From the NCBI GenBank assembly GCA_021639925.1, contig JAJXEL010000090.1:392-5747 (forward strand): DNA of 5,356 bases, written 5' to 3'. The stretch's first letter is position 1. Each line of letters opens with the position of its first letter. Below the pieces are notes generated by a model. That model did no database searches, had not been told where the DNA came from, and was given only the letters and a program-made list of their open reading frames with translations. Below, piece after piece: positions 1 to 5,356 of this stretch. This DNA is from Alphaproteobacteria bacterium. GTDB lineage: Bacteria; Pseudomonadota; Alphaproteobacteria; CAAGCB01; CAG-977. A program made the position numbers and the translations under genes.

Positions 1-746
1 ATGAAACAAAATGCGTTAAAACCTTTTATCAAGCCGGTTTTATGATCCACCGGGCGGAAGGACGCAAGGTTAAAGCTTTTATGCGCGCCTGCGGCCAGCT
101 GGCCAAGACGGATTCAATCGACGCCCGCGCTTTGGCCGATTACGGAAAACGGCTTCAAGATAAATTAACACTCTTTCAACCGGTTGATAACGAGATCAAA
201 CCATACGTTATGCGCCTGAACGAGTTAAAACAACTGCTTCAAATGGAAAAGAACCGGCTTCAATCTCCGCTGACAGACGATAAAATATACGAACAGATTA
301 ACCGGCATATCGCATTTTTAAAGACGGAAATAAACTTTTTGGCCAAAGAACTGCAACAGATCATTGAAAAAACGCCGCTGCTTTTAGAAAAACAGAAAGT
401 TCTGACTTCACAGAACGGGATCGGAGAAACGACGGCAAACTTGCTTTTGGCATTACTGCCGGAGCTGGGATATCTGCCGCGCCGAAAGATCGCCGCTTTG
501 GCCGGATTGGCTCCATATGCCAAAGACAGCGGCACGTTAAACGCGACTCGCCATGTTTACGGCGGCAGAAAAGAAGTCAAACGCGCATTATTTATTTGCG
601 CCTTAACCGCAATTAAAAGAGATAAAGAAATAAATAAATTCTATGAAAAATTGTTAAAAAACGGTAAAAAGAAAATGGTCGCTCTCGTCGCCGTCATGCG
701 TAAAATGATCATCATCCTAAACGCTAAATGCAAAAATTTGAATTAG
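1..746 (+). CDS. IS110-family transposase (bridge-RNA-type DEDD recombinase), 5' end outside the window
   Basis: This is the transposase of an IS110-family insertion sequence, an enzyme that recombines circular IS DNA into a target site. The frame is open from base 3, and residues before the first in-window ATG (base 42) already fit the family ('FYQAGFMIHR'), so that ATG is internal and the true start lies upstream. Numbering from it, 'AKTDSIDARA' (21-30) holds the last two acidic residues (D24, D27) of the RuvC-like DEDD domain; the first D and the E should lie mostly upstream. A charged helical, probably coiled-coil linker follows (about 58-115). The Transposase_20 domain then has a helix-hairpin-helix-like 'GIGETTANLLL' (126-136) and the conserved 'DSG' (162-164), where S163 is the expected catalytic serine. 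The reading frame is intact to the TAG stop, which overlaps the stop of hpnE. The last third is noticeably AT-rich. The family call is strong; IS110 versus IS1111 subgroup is not settled. Confidence 0.93.
   Translation, partial: ETKCVKTFYQAGFMIHRAEGRKVKAFMRACGQLAKTDSIDARALADYGKRLQDKLTLFQPVDNEIKPYVMRLNELKQLLQMEKNRLQSPLTDDKIYEQINRHIAFLKTEINFLAKELQQIIEKTPLLLEKQKVLTSQNGIGETTANLLLALLPELGYLPRRKIAALAGLAPYAKDSGTLNATRHVYGGRKEVKRALFICALTAIKRDKEINKFYEKLLKNGKKKMVALVAVMRKMIIILNAKCKNLN
1..746 (+). mobile_element. Right-hand part of an IS110-family insertion sequence
   Basis: The element is recognised only by its transposase. Its left end, including any noncoding segment that could encode a bridge RNA, is outside the window. 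The right boundary cannot be fixed from one copy, because IS110 elements usually lack clear terminal inverted repeats and make little or no target duplication. The transposase stop lies inside the 3' end of hpnE, so the IS end is either within the last hpnE codons (roughly 743-765) or has been lost. The end given here is therefore the transposase stop, not a mapped IS terminus. Confidence 0.7.
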
Positions 747-1861
747 TGGGTTGATCTTTTGTTCAGGCTGTTTAAGACGGTTTCGGCCGCTTTTATGCCG
801 GATCGCACGCTGCCTTCGATCGTGCAGGGCAGACCGGTCGCGGTTGCGTCGCCGGCCAGATAAACGGTGTTTGATCCGATATCTGCGTTTAAACGCAGAC
901 GGTTTTGTCGCCGGGTTTGTAAAATTGTTGCGCGTTTTTCAATAATAACGCGGTAATCCGGCGTTTCCGCGGAAAGATTAAGCAAAACGGACAGTTCGCG
1001 CCAGACCAGCGACGCGGCGGAATCAGGCGAAAATTTTTTCAGTAAATCGTCTGCGGCGCTGATTGTAACGGACAGAATTCCGTTTTTAATGAATATCCAG
1101 TGCCCTGTAAAACCGATCAGCCCGGCAAAGGTTTTTCCGTCCGGCAGACGGGCGTCTGTTTTATAATGAATGTTGACGATGGTCTGATGCGGCATTTCCG
1201 GCGCGCCGACGATCAGGCGCGACAGGTTTTGCGGATCAACGGCCAGAATGACTTTATCGTTATGTTCAAGATTAACTTCGCCGCCGTTAAAAAAAGTCAG
1301 TTTGTTTTCTTTAATCCGGCGCAGGCGTCTGCCGAAATAAAAAGGAACATTTTCGTCTTTTAAAAACCGTTCGACCGGAGCGATAACGCAGTCGTACAAC
1401 GACGGTTCGGCCAGATAAACCTGTCCGTTTTTTCTTCCGAAACATTTCAGGGCGGTTTTTAAAAACAGACCGGTATCAGCCAGATCGGCCGGCGTGTTCA
1501 TGACGGATTCGCATAATAACGGATACAGCGCCGGCAGTTTGAATAACGCCGCGGCCGGACGCGCCGTATCAATTTGAAAAGAAGATCCGTTTTTTTTAAA
1601 AAACAAGATCTTGTTTCCCATATTTTTCAACGGTGTACCGGACGAGCATTGCGCCAGCATATCCGATAAAGCGGTATTCGCCCCCAGCATTAAATGCGTG
1701 CCGTTATCAATCAGGGCGTTCAGCCGTTTGTCAAAAAAAGAATGGCACCGTCCGCCCGCCCGCGCCGCCGCGTCATACAAAACGACAGGGATTCCGGCCC
1801 GCGTCAGCGTAAACGCGGCGGATAAACCGGACAATCCCATACCGATAATATGGACGGTCAT
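743..1861 (-). CDS. hpnE: Hydroxysqualene dehydroxylase HpnE
   Basis: HpnE is an FAD-dependent amine-oxidase-fold enzyme that reduces hydroxysqualene to squalene, the last of the three HpnCDE steps. The N-terminus has the dinucleotide-binding motif 'GMGLSG' (residues 7-12), an acidic D30 at the end of the second beta strand, and 'GGRCHSFFD' (36-44) followed by 'DNGTHLMLG' (52-60), a typical HpnE signature. 'ESVMNTP' in the middle also fits. Near the C-terminus 'VYLAGDATATGLPCTIEGS' (333-351) is the second FAD-contacting segment, with G337-D338. At 372 residues it is somewhat shorter than the roughly 410-440 I expect for the family, but no domain is visibly missing. The ATG start lies 4 nt after the hpnD stop, preceded by a purine-rich 'CGGAAAA', so it is probably coupled to hpnD. 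The last few residues ('NKRSTH') run into the IS110 boundary and may be altered by the insertion. Confidence 0.93.
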   Translation of the reverse strand: MTVHIIGMGLSGLSAAFTLTRAGIPVVLYDAAARAGGRCHSFFDKRLNALIDNGTHLMLGANTALSDMLAQCSSGTPLKNMGNKILFFKKNGSSFQIDTARPAAALFKLPALYPLLCESVMNTPADLADTGLFLKTALKCFGRKNGQVYLAEPSLYDCVIAPVERFLKDENVPFYFGRRLRRIKENKLTFFNGGEVNLEHNDKVILAVDPQNLSRLIVGAPEMPHQTIVNIHYKTDARLPDGKTFAGLIGFTGHWIFIKNGILSVTISAADDLLKKFSPDSAASLVWRELSVLLNLSAETPDYRVIIEKRATILQTRRQNRLRLNADIGSNTVYLAGDATATGLPCTIEGSVRSGIKAAETVLNSLNKRSTH

Positions 1862-1865
1862 GACG

Positions 1866-2747
1866 TTATTTTCCGAATGCGCAGACGCGCAAAGCCGTAA
1901 AAATCATATATGCTTTGGACGGTTTTGCCCTGGGGGATAAAACGTCCCAGCCGCGTTTTTCCATTAAATCAAAGATTTTTTTATAAACGTTTTTCATGAT
2001 GACGGCCGGTTTCATTTGTCTGCCGTTTAACGATGACAAAGCGGCTTCGGCTTCGGTAAAGCGCAGGGCGGCCTGTTCGGCCAGGGCTTGCCGCGCGATT
2101 TTTAAATCAGGACTGTTCAGTACGTGGCTGAGCGGCGTGTCGTCCGTAATTTCGATGCCGGCTTTTTCCAGACATTCCTGCGGCATATATAACCGCCCCA
2201 GTTCCATGTCTTCTTCCATATCGCGCAGAATGTTTGTCAATTGCAGCGCTTCGCCCAAAGTAACGGCAAAACGCTGCGCCGTTTCGGAATAATCCCCGAA
2301 AACGCACACGGACAACAACCCGACCGCACCTGCCACACGGCGGCAGTATAATTGCAGTTCTGTCATTGTCGGGGCACGCATGCCGTCGGGAATGTCCATT
2401 TCCATGCCGTCGATCAGGGCGATGAATTCTTCTTTGGGCAGAGCGAATTTTTTAACCGGTCCGGCCAAGGCTTTGGCGACGATCTGTTCCGGTTCAATGC
2501 CGTTATACAGGCGGTCGATATCGTCGCGCCAGATTTTCAGATTTTTTTTCTTTTCTTCCGGCGGGGCGGGTTCGTCGGCAATATCGTCGATTTCACGGCA
2601 AAAAGCGTAAATCGCAAACATCGCGTTGCGTTTTTCTTTGCCCAGCAGCTTCATTGCCGGATAAAACGACGATCCCGAACGCCGGACGATATCGTTGACC
2701 TGACGCGTTATTTCTTCGGAGGTAAAAGGTCTTTTTTCCTGATGCAT
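1866..2747 (-). CDS. hpnD: Presqualene diphosphate synthase HpnD
   Basis: HpnD is a squalene/phytoene-synthase-fold enzyme that joins two farnesyl diphosphates head to head into presqualene diphosphate. Numbering from the chosen start (293 aa), it has 'FYPAMKLL' (28-35), the first aspartate-rich motif 'DDIAD' (54-58), 'YCRRVAGAVGLL' (134-145), and the second Mg-binding motif 'NILRDMEEDMELGRLYMP' (172-189) with D176 and D180. 'ALQLTNILRDMEED' is typical of HpnD and separates it from the neighbouring HpnC paralogue. I chose the ATG at 2747; the frame extends to a TTG at 2792, but that adds a non-conserved basic stretch inside hpnC. A weak purine-rich stretch ('AAGAAGAAAG') precedes the ATG. The gene begins inside the last 13 codons of hpnC in another frame and ends 4 nt before hpnE, consistent with translational coupling. 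Confidence 0.94.
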   Translation of the reverse strand: MHQEKRPFTSEEITRQVNDIVRRSGSSFYPAMKLLGKEKRNAMFAIYAFCREIDDIADEPAPPEEKKKNLKIWRDDIDRLYNGIEPEQIVAKALAGPVKKFALPKEEFIALIDGMEMDIPDGMRAPTMTELQLYCRRVAGAVGLLSVCVFGDYSETAQRFAVTLGEALQLTNILRDMEEDMELGRLYMPQECLEKAGIEITDDTPLSHVLNSPDLKIARQALAEQAALRFTEAEAALSSLNGRQMKPAVIMKNVYKKIFDLMEKRGWDVLSPRAKPSKAYMIFTALRVCAFGK

Positions 2748-3592
2748 GATATTTTCTTTCTTCTTAGTCCGCCCCAAACGCCCCACAGACAAGCGATTAT
2801 CCAGTCCGATTTTTTCAAACCGATTTTGCGCCGCAGAACGTCTTTCTTTTTCAACCGTTTTACCAGCCGCTGCGCCAGGCGGAAAATAACGCAGACTTCC
2901 ATGCGCAGGCCGCGGCTGACAATCACCAAAGGCAGCGACGATCCTTCGACCAGCAGGCTTTCAATCGCGTCGGTCGTACGGTTGAACACGGTTTGCAGCG
3001 CCGCGCAGGTCTGGCTGTCGTCCAAAGCTTCGTATTTTATTTTCGCTTCTTTGAACCAGTCTTTGGGCAGATAGATCCGGTGTTTTTCCTGATAATCCTC
3101 TTTGCAGTCCTGTAAATGGTTATTCATTTGCAGCGCGGCGCACAAAGCGTCGGAGGGCCAGTATGCCGTCGGGTTTTCCCCGTGCAGGTCCAGCATAAAA
3201 CGTCCGACGCTGCCGGCCGACCAGCGGCAGTAAGCCATAACGTCTTCCCAGGTATGGTAAGTATGTCCTTCGCTGTCCTGACGAAACGCTTTCAGCAGGT
3301 CCAAAGCGTGCTGATTGGTAACGCCGCATTCTTCCAGGCTGTTTTTCAGCGTTTGCGCGCATTTTGTGGTATCGTCGGCCGTTTCCTGCCCCAGCAAAAC
3401 CCGTTCAAGTTTGTTCAGCCGGTCAAGTTTTTCCTGCTTTGAAATTTCCGTTGAATCGGCAATGTCGTCCGCCGTGCGCGCAAAATCGTAAAACGCCGCG
3501 ACATGAGGACGCAGTTTTTTGGGAATCAGGCAAGAGCCGACAGGAAAATTTTCACCGCCGGCGTCTTTGGTCCGTTTGATTTGCTTATCCAT
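2708..3592 (-). CDS. hpnC: Hydroxysqualene synthase HpnC
   Basis: HpnC is the second squalene/phytoene-synthase-fold enzyme of the operon and converts presqualene diphosphate to hydroxysqualene. Numbering from the chosen start (294 aa): 'GGENFPVGSCLIPKKLRPH' (12-30) is the characteristic HpnC N-terminus, followed by the aspartate-rich 'DDIAD' (42-46), 'YCRWSAGSVGRFML' (121-134), and the second Mg-binding motif 'NHLQDCKEDYQEKHRIYLP' (158-176) with D162 and D166. The ATG at 3592 is preferred over an upstream TTG at 3664 because the family N-terminus starts there and a good ribosome-binding site precedes it. The start overlaps the trmFO stop by 8 nt. The protein ends in a strongly basic tail ('RRKKISCIRKK...PPKK'), the last part of which is encoded in the overlap with hpnD. 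The split into HpnC and HpnD is by motif and gene order; both belong to the same superfamily. Confidence 0.94.
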   Translation of the reverse strand: MDKQIKRTKDAGGENFPVGSCLIPKKLRPHVAAFYDFARTADDIADSTEISKQEKLDRLNKLERVLLGQETADDTTKCAQTLKNSLEECGVTNQHALDLLKAFRQDSEGHTYHTWEDVMAYCRWSAGSVGRFMLDLHGENPTAYWPSDALCAALQMNNHLQDCKEDYQEKHRIYLPKDWFKEAKIKYEALDDSQTCAALQTVFNRTTDAIESLLVEGSSLPLVIVSRGLRMEVCVIFRLAQRLVKRLKKKDVLRRKIGLKKSDWIIACLWGVWGGLRRKKISCIRKKDLLPPKK

Positions 3593-4940
3593 GTATTTCT
3601 GCCTTTTGTATCCATACGGCCAGATCGGCCAGAGCCCGTTCGCTTTGGGCGCGTTTGCGGTCAAGCCCTTTGATTTTTTTCCTGCCTTCGGGGACGGGCG
3701 GAGGGGGAATTAAACCGAAATTGATGTTCATCGGCTGGAAACAGTCTTCGTTCGCATTGACGGTAATATGGCGCAGCATCGCCCCTAAAGCCGTCGTTTC
3801 CGGCGGCAGAACGGCTGTTTTGCCCTGCGCTTCCCATACGGCGAACAATCCGGCCAGCAATCCGACCGAAGCGCTTTCGACATAGCCTTCGCACCCGGTG
3901 ACCTGTCCGGCAAAGCGGATATTTGGGCGCGTTTTTAAACGCAGCGTTTCGTCCAGCACTTTGGGCGAACAGATAAACGTGTTGCGGTGTATGCCCCCGA
4001 ACCGCGCGAACGAAGCGTTTTCCAGCCCCGGAATCGTTTTGAAAATGCGCTTTTGTTCGCCGTAAGTCAGCTTTGTCTGAAAACCGACCAGATTTAACAA
4101 TGTTCCCTGTCGGTTTTCTTTGCGCAGCTGAACGACGGCATAGGGGCGGGCGCCTGTATGCGGATTCATCAGGCCGACGGGTTTCATCGGACCGAACGCC
4201 AGGGTTTCCCGCCCGCGTTCCGCCATGACTTCAATCGGCAGGCAGCCTTCAAAATAAGGGGTGTTTTTTTCCCATTCTTTAAAGGCAACCTTTTCCCCGG
4301 CCAGCAAAGCGTCGATAAAGGCGTTATATTGTTCTTCGTCCATCGGACAGTTGATATAATCGTCGCCGTCGCCTTTGTCATAACGGGATTGTTTCCAGGC
4401 CTTTGTCATATCAACCGAATCCGCCGTGACGATCGGCGCGATCGCGTCGAAAAAATGAAGCAGGTCTTCGCCGCCCGCCGCAGCCTGAATCTTTTCCGCC
4501 AGTTCCGGCGTTGTCAGGGGGCCCGTCGCGATAATGTGCGGGCCGTCGTTTTCGCCGGGCAGGTCCGTCAGTTCCGCCCGTTTCATTGTGACCAAAGGAT
4601 TTTGGCGCAGTTTTTCTTCGACCGTTTTGGAAAACGCGTCGCGGTCAACGGCCAAAGCGCCGCCCGCCGGCACGGCCGTCTGATCCGCCGCCGCCATGAT
4701 CAAAGAACCGCAGCGGCGCATTTCTTCGTGCAAGAGGCCGACGGCATTATGCAGCGCGTCGTCGGAACGCAAAGAATTTGAACAAACCAGTTCGGCCGGC
4801 CCCCCCGTTTTATGCGCGGGCGTCTGCTTTGCCGGGCGCATTTCCTGCAAAACGACAGGCAGTCCCGCTTTGGCGATCTGCCAGGCCGCTTCGCAGCCCG
4901 CCAGTCCCGCGCCGGTGACGGTAATCGGTTTTTGTGTCAT
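3585..4940 (-). CDS. trmFO: tRNA (uracil-5-)-methyltransferase TrmFO, folate- and FAD-dependent
   Basis: TrmFO is a cytoplasmic flavoenzyme that makes 5-methyluridine at position 54 in the T-loop of tRNA, using methylenetetrahydrofolate as carbon donor and reduced FAD as reductant. The 451 residues match the usual family length. The N-terminus has the FAD motif 'GAGLAG' (10-15) and 'LQEMRP' (31-36). 'ELVCSNSLRSD' (50-60) carries C53, matching the catalytic cysteine described for the Bacillus enzyme, and 'YFEGCLPIEVMAERG' (229-243) carries the second conserved cysteine, C233. 'GLMNPHTGARPYAVVQLR' (256-273), 'FGGIHRNTF' (314-322) and the FAD-contacting 'FAGQVTGCEGYVESASVG' (343-360) complete the family signature. 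It is the first gene of the minus-strand block, with a clear AGAGGA ribosome-binding site 10 nt before its ATG. Its last codons overlap the start of hpnC by 8 nt, so it is probably co-transcribed with the squalene genes. Confidence 0.97.
   Translation of the reverse strand: MTQKPITVTGAGLAGCEAAWQIAKAGLPVVLQEMRPAKQTPAHKTGGPAELVCSNSLRSDDALHNAVGLLHEEMRRCGSLIMAAADQTAVPAGGALAVDRDAFSKTVEEKLRQNPLVTMKRAELTDLPGENDGPHIIATGPLTTPELAEKIQAAAGGEDLLHFFDAIAPIVTADSVDMTKAWKQSRYDKGDGDDYINCPMDEEQYNAFIDALLAGEKVAFKEWEKNTPYFEGCLPIEVMAERGRETLAFGPMKPVGLMNPHTGARPYAVVQLRKENRQGTLLNLVGFQTKLTYGEQKRIFKTIPGLENASFARFGGIHRNTFICSPKVLDETLRLKTRPNIRFAGQVTGCEGYVESASVGLLAGLFAVWEAQGKTAVLPPETTALGAMLRHITVNANEDCFQPMNINFGLIPPPPVPEGRKKIKGLDRKRAQSERALADLAVWIQKAEIHG
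3602..3608 (-). promoter_or_regulatory. Ribosome-binding site that fixes the hpnC start
   Basis: On the minus strand this reads CAAAAGG, with the GG 9 nt before the ATG at 3592. It supports that ATG over the in-frame TTG 72 nt further upstream. It lies inside the 3' end of trmFO, so ribosomes finishing trmFO would reach it directly. Confidence 0.55.
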
Positions 4941-4950
4941 CTTTTCTTTG

Positions 4951-4956
4951 TCCTCT
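4951..4956 (-). promoter_or_regulatory. trmFO ribosome-binding site
   Basis: On the minus strand this reads AGAGGA and ends 10 nt before the trmFO ATG. It is the strongest Shine-Dalgarno match in the window and confirms the trmFO start. Confidence 0.6.
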
Positions 4957-4973
4957 GACAGAATCGGTTTATT

Positions 4974-4999
4974 GTTATCTTGTATATCTTAGAGATAAC
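4974..4999. repeat. 7-bp inverted repeat in the divergent promoter region
   Basis: GTTATCT (4974-4980) and AGATAAC (4993-4999) are perfect reverse complements separated by 12 nt. An inner pair, TATCT (4985-4989) and AGATA (4993-4997), shares the right arm. The repeat lies within the candidate promoters for both trmFO and the rhodanese gene, so it could be an operator for a dimeric regulator. It has no T-tract in the right place to be a terminator. In such AT-rich DNA it could also be chance. Confidence 0.35.
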
Positions 5000-5007
5000 T
5001 ATATACT
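4980..5007 (+). promoter_or_regulatory. Candidate sigma-70-type promoter for the rhodanese-domain gene
   Basis: A TATACT at 5002-5007 matches the -10 consensus at five of six bases. A weak -35 (TTGTAT, 4980-4985) sits 16 bp upstream. Transcription would start near 5014, giving a leader of about 27 nt that includes a run of eight T and the purine-rich GAGAAAAG before the ATG at 5041. The call is by motif only. Confidence 0.4.
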
Positions 5008-5014
5008 TAAACAA
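4986..5014 (-). promoter_or_regulatory. Candidate promoter for the trmFO-hpnCDE block
   Basis: On the minus strand, TTGTTT (5009-5014) as -35 and TAAGAT (4986-4991) as -10 are separated by 17 bp. Both are imperfect matches. The site overlaps the opposite candidate promoter almost completely, so the two directions could compete. No other promoter-like site stands out ahead of trmFO within the 100-bp gap. Confidence 0.3.
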
Positions 5015-5040
5015 ACATAATTTTTTTTGCGAGAAAAGAA

Positions 5041-5356
5041 ATGAACGGAAACTTTGTAAATTTTTTAATCGCCGCAGTCGCCGTTTACTGTCTGCTGTTT
5101 TACGTTTACCCTTATCTGAAACGCCTGCTGCGCGGCCGCGACGTTATTTACATCGAACCTAAAGCGCTGGAAGAACAAATGGCGCAAAAAAAAGACATGC
5201 TGCTGATTGATATCAGGTCGCCGTCCGAATTTTATAATATGTTCGGCCATATCGACGGCGCGATCAACCTGCCGTTTGCGGAATTTATGATTCGCATTAA
5301 CGAAACGGCCGACCGTCTGGCCGGTTTTAAGGAAATTCCCGTTGTCATTATCGGTC
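5041..5356 (+). CDS. Membrane-anchored rhodanese-like domain protein, 3' end outside the window
   Basis: The frame opens with ATG at 5041 and runs unbroken to the window end (105 codons). Residues 5-23 form a hydrophobic helix ('FVNFLIAAVAVYCLLFYVY'), followed by the basic 'KRLLRGRD' (27-34). By the positive-inside rule the remainder should face the cytoplasm. From about residue 35 a rhodanese fold begins: 'LLIDIRSPSEF' (54-64) with D57 and R59, and 'GHIDGAINLPF' (69-79) with H70, both standard rhodanese signatures. The segment 'IPVVIIG' (99-105) is the strand before the active-site loop, so the catalytic cysteine, if present, is just past the window. The layout resembles E. coli YibN (one N-terminal helix plus one rhodanese domain). 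A purine-rich GAGAAAAG precedes the start. The gene is divergent from trmFO across 100 bp. Its substrate and sulfur acceptor cannot be told from sequence. Confidence 0.88.
   Translation, partial: MNGNFVNFLIAAVAVYCLLFYVYPYLKRLLRGRDVIYIEPKALEEQMAQKKDMLLIDIRSPSEFYNMFGHIDGAINLPFAEFMIRINETADRLAGFKEIPVVIIG

Noticed and set aside
1..45. A 14-codon frame starting with the ATG at base 1
   Set aside because: It ends at a TGA at 43-45 and is out of frame with the transposase. The transposase frame is open and family-like across the same bases, so this is coincidental.
743..770. Possible intrinsic terminator between hpnE and the transposase
   Set aside because: I see no GC-rich hairpin followed by a T-tract on either strand at this convergent junction.
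854..1420. Repeated 12-mer GGCCAGATAAAC at 854-865 and 1409-1420
   Set aside because: Both copies encode a 'VYLA' segment of hpnE in the same frame, so the match is shared codon use and not a functional repeat.
2748..2792. Upstream extension of hpnD to a TTG codon at 2792
   Set aside because: The extra 15 residues are a basic, non-conserved stretch deeper inside hpnC. The ATG at 2747 gives the expected HpnD N-terminus.
2352..3074. A 240-codon plus-strand open frame opposite hpnD and hpnC
   Set aside because: It is antisense to two well-supported genes, its translation is rich in F, R and Q with no family motif, and it has no sign of its own start signals. It is a shadow frame.
3593..3664. 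Upstream extension of hpnC to a TTG codon at 3664
   Set aside because: The extra 24 residues do not resemble HpnC, and the ATG at 3592 has a good ribosome-binding site and starts at the family N-terminus.
4158..4781. A 207-codon plus-strand open frame opposite trmFO
   Set aside because: It lies entirely inside trmFO, whose conserved motifs explain the sequence. The antisense translation looks like a low-complexity shadow rich in R, F and Q.

Overview
The window reads as an ordinary stretch of a Gram-negative, probably alphaproteobacterial, chromosome of moderate GC with one insertion sequence at its left edge. The taxonomic guess rests on two things. The bacterial three-enzyme squalene pathway (HpnC, HpnD, HpnE) is present, with an HpnC of the 'NHLQDC' type. 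It is combined with the folate-dependent tRNA methylase TrmFO, which is common in Alphaproteobacteria. The guess is an inference and is not proven by the window.

Layout from left to right: (1) 1-746, plus strand, the C-terminal two thirds or so of an IS110-family transposase, whose start lies outside the window. (2) 743-4940, minus strand, a tight four-gene block transcribed in the order trmFO, hpnC, hpnD, hpnE. trmFO and hpnC overlap by 8 nt, hpnC and hpnD by about 40 nt, and hpnD and hpnE are 4 nt apart, so translational coupling in one mRNA is likely. (3) 4941-5040, a 100-bp AT-rich divergent promoter region with a 7-bp inverted repeat. (4) 5041-5356, plus strand, the first 105 codons of a membrane-anchored rhodanese-domain protein, cut off by the window end before its active-site loop.

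How the genes work together: HpnD condenses two farnesyl diphosphates to presqualene diphosphate, HpnC converts this to hydroxysqualene, and HpnE reduces that to squalene, the precursor of hopanoids. No squalene-hopene cyclase or other hopanoid gene is in the window. TrmFO makes 5-methyluridine at position 54 of tRNA and has no known biochemical link to squalene; it appears simply to share the transcript. The transposase is tail to tail with hpnE and the two stop codons overlap, so the insertion sequence sits exactly at the downstream end of the operon.

I found no CRISPR array, RNA gene, clear intrinsic terminator or convincing new system. The points most worth checking are the IS110/hpnE junction, the overlapping gene starts and the divergent promoter region.
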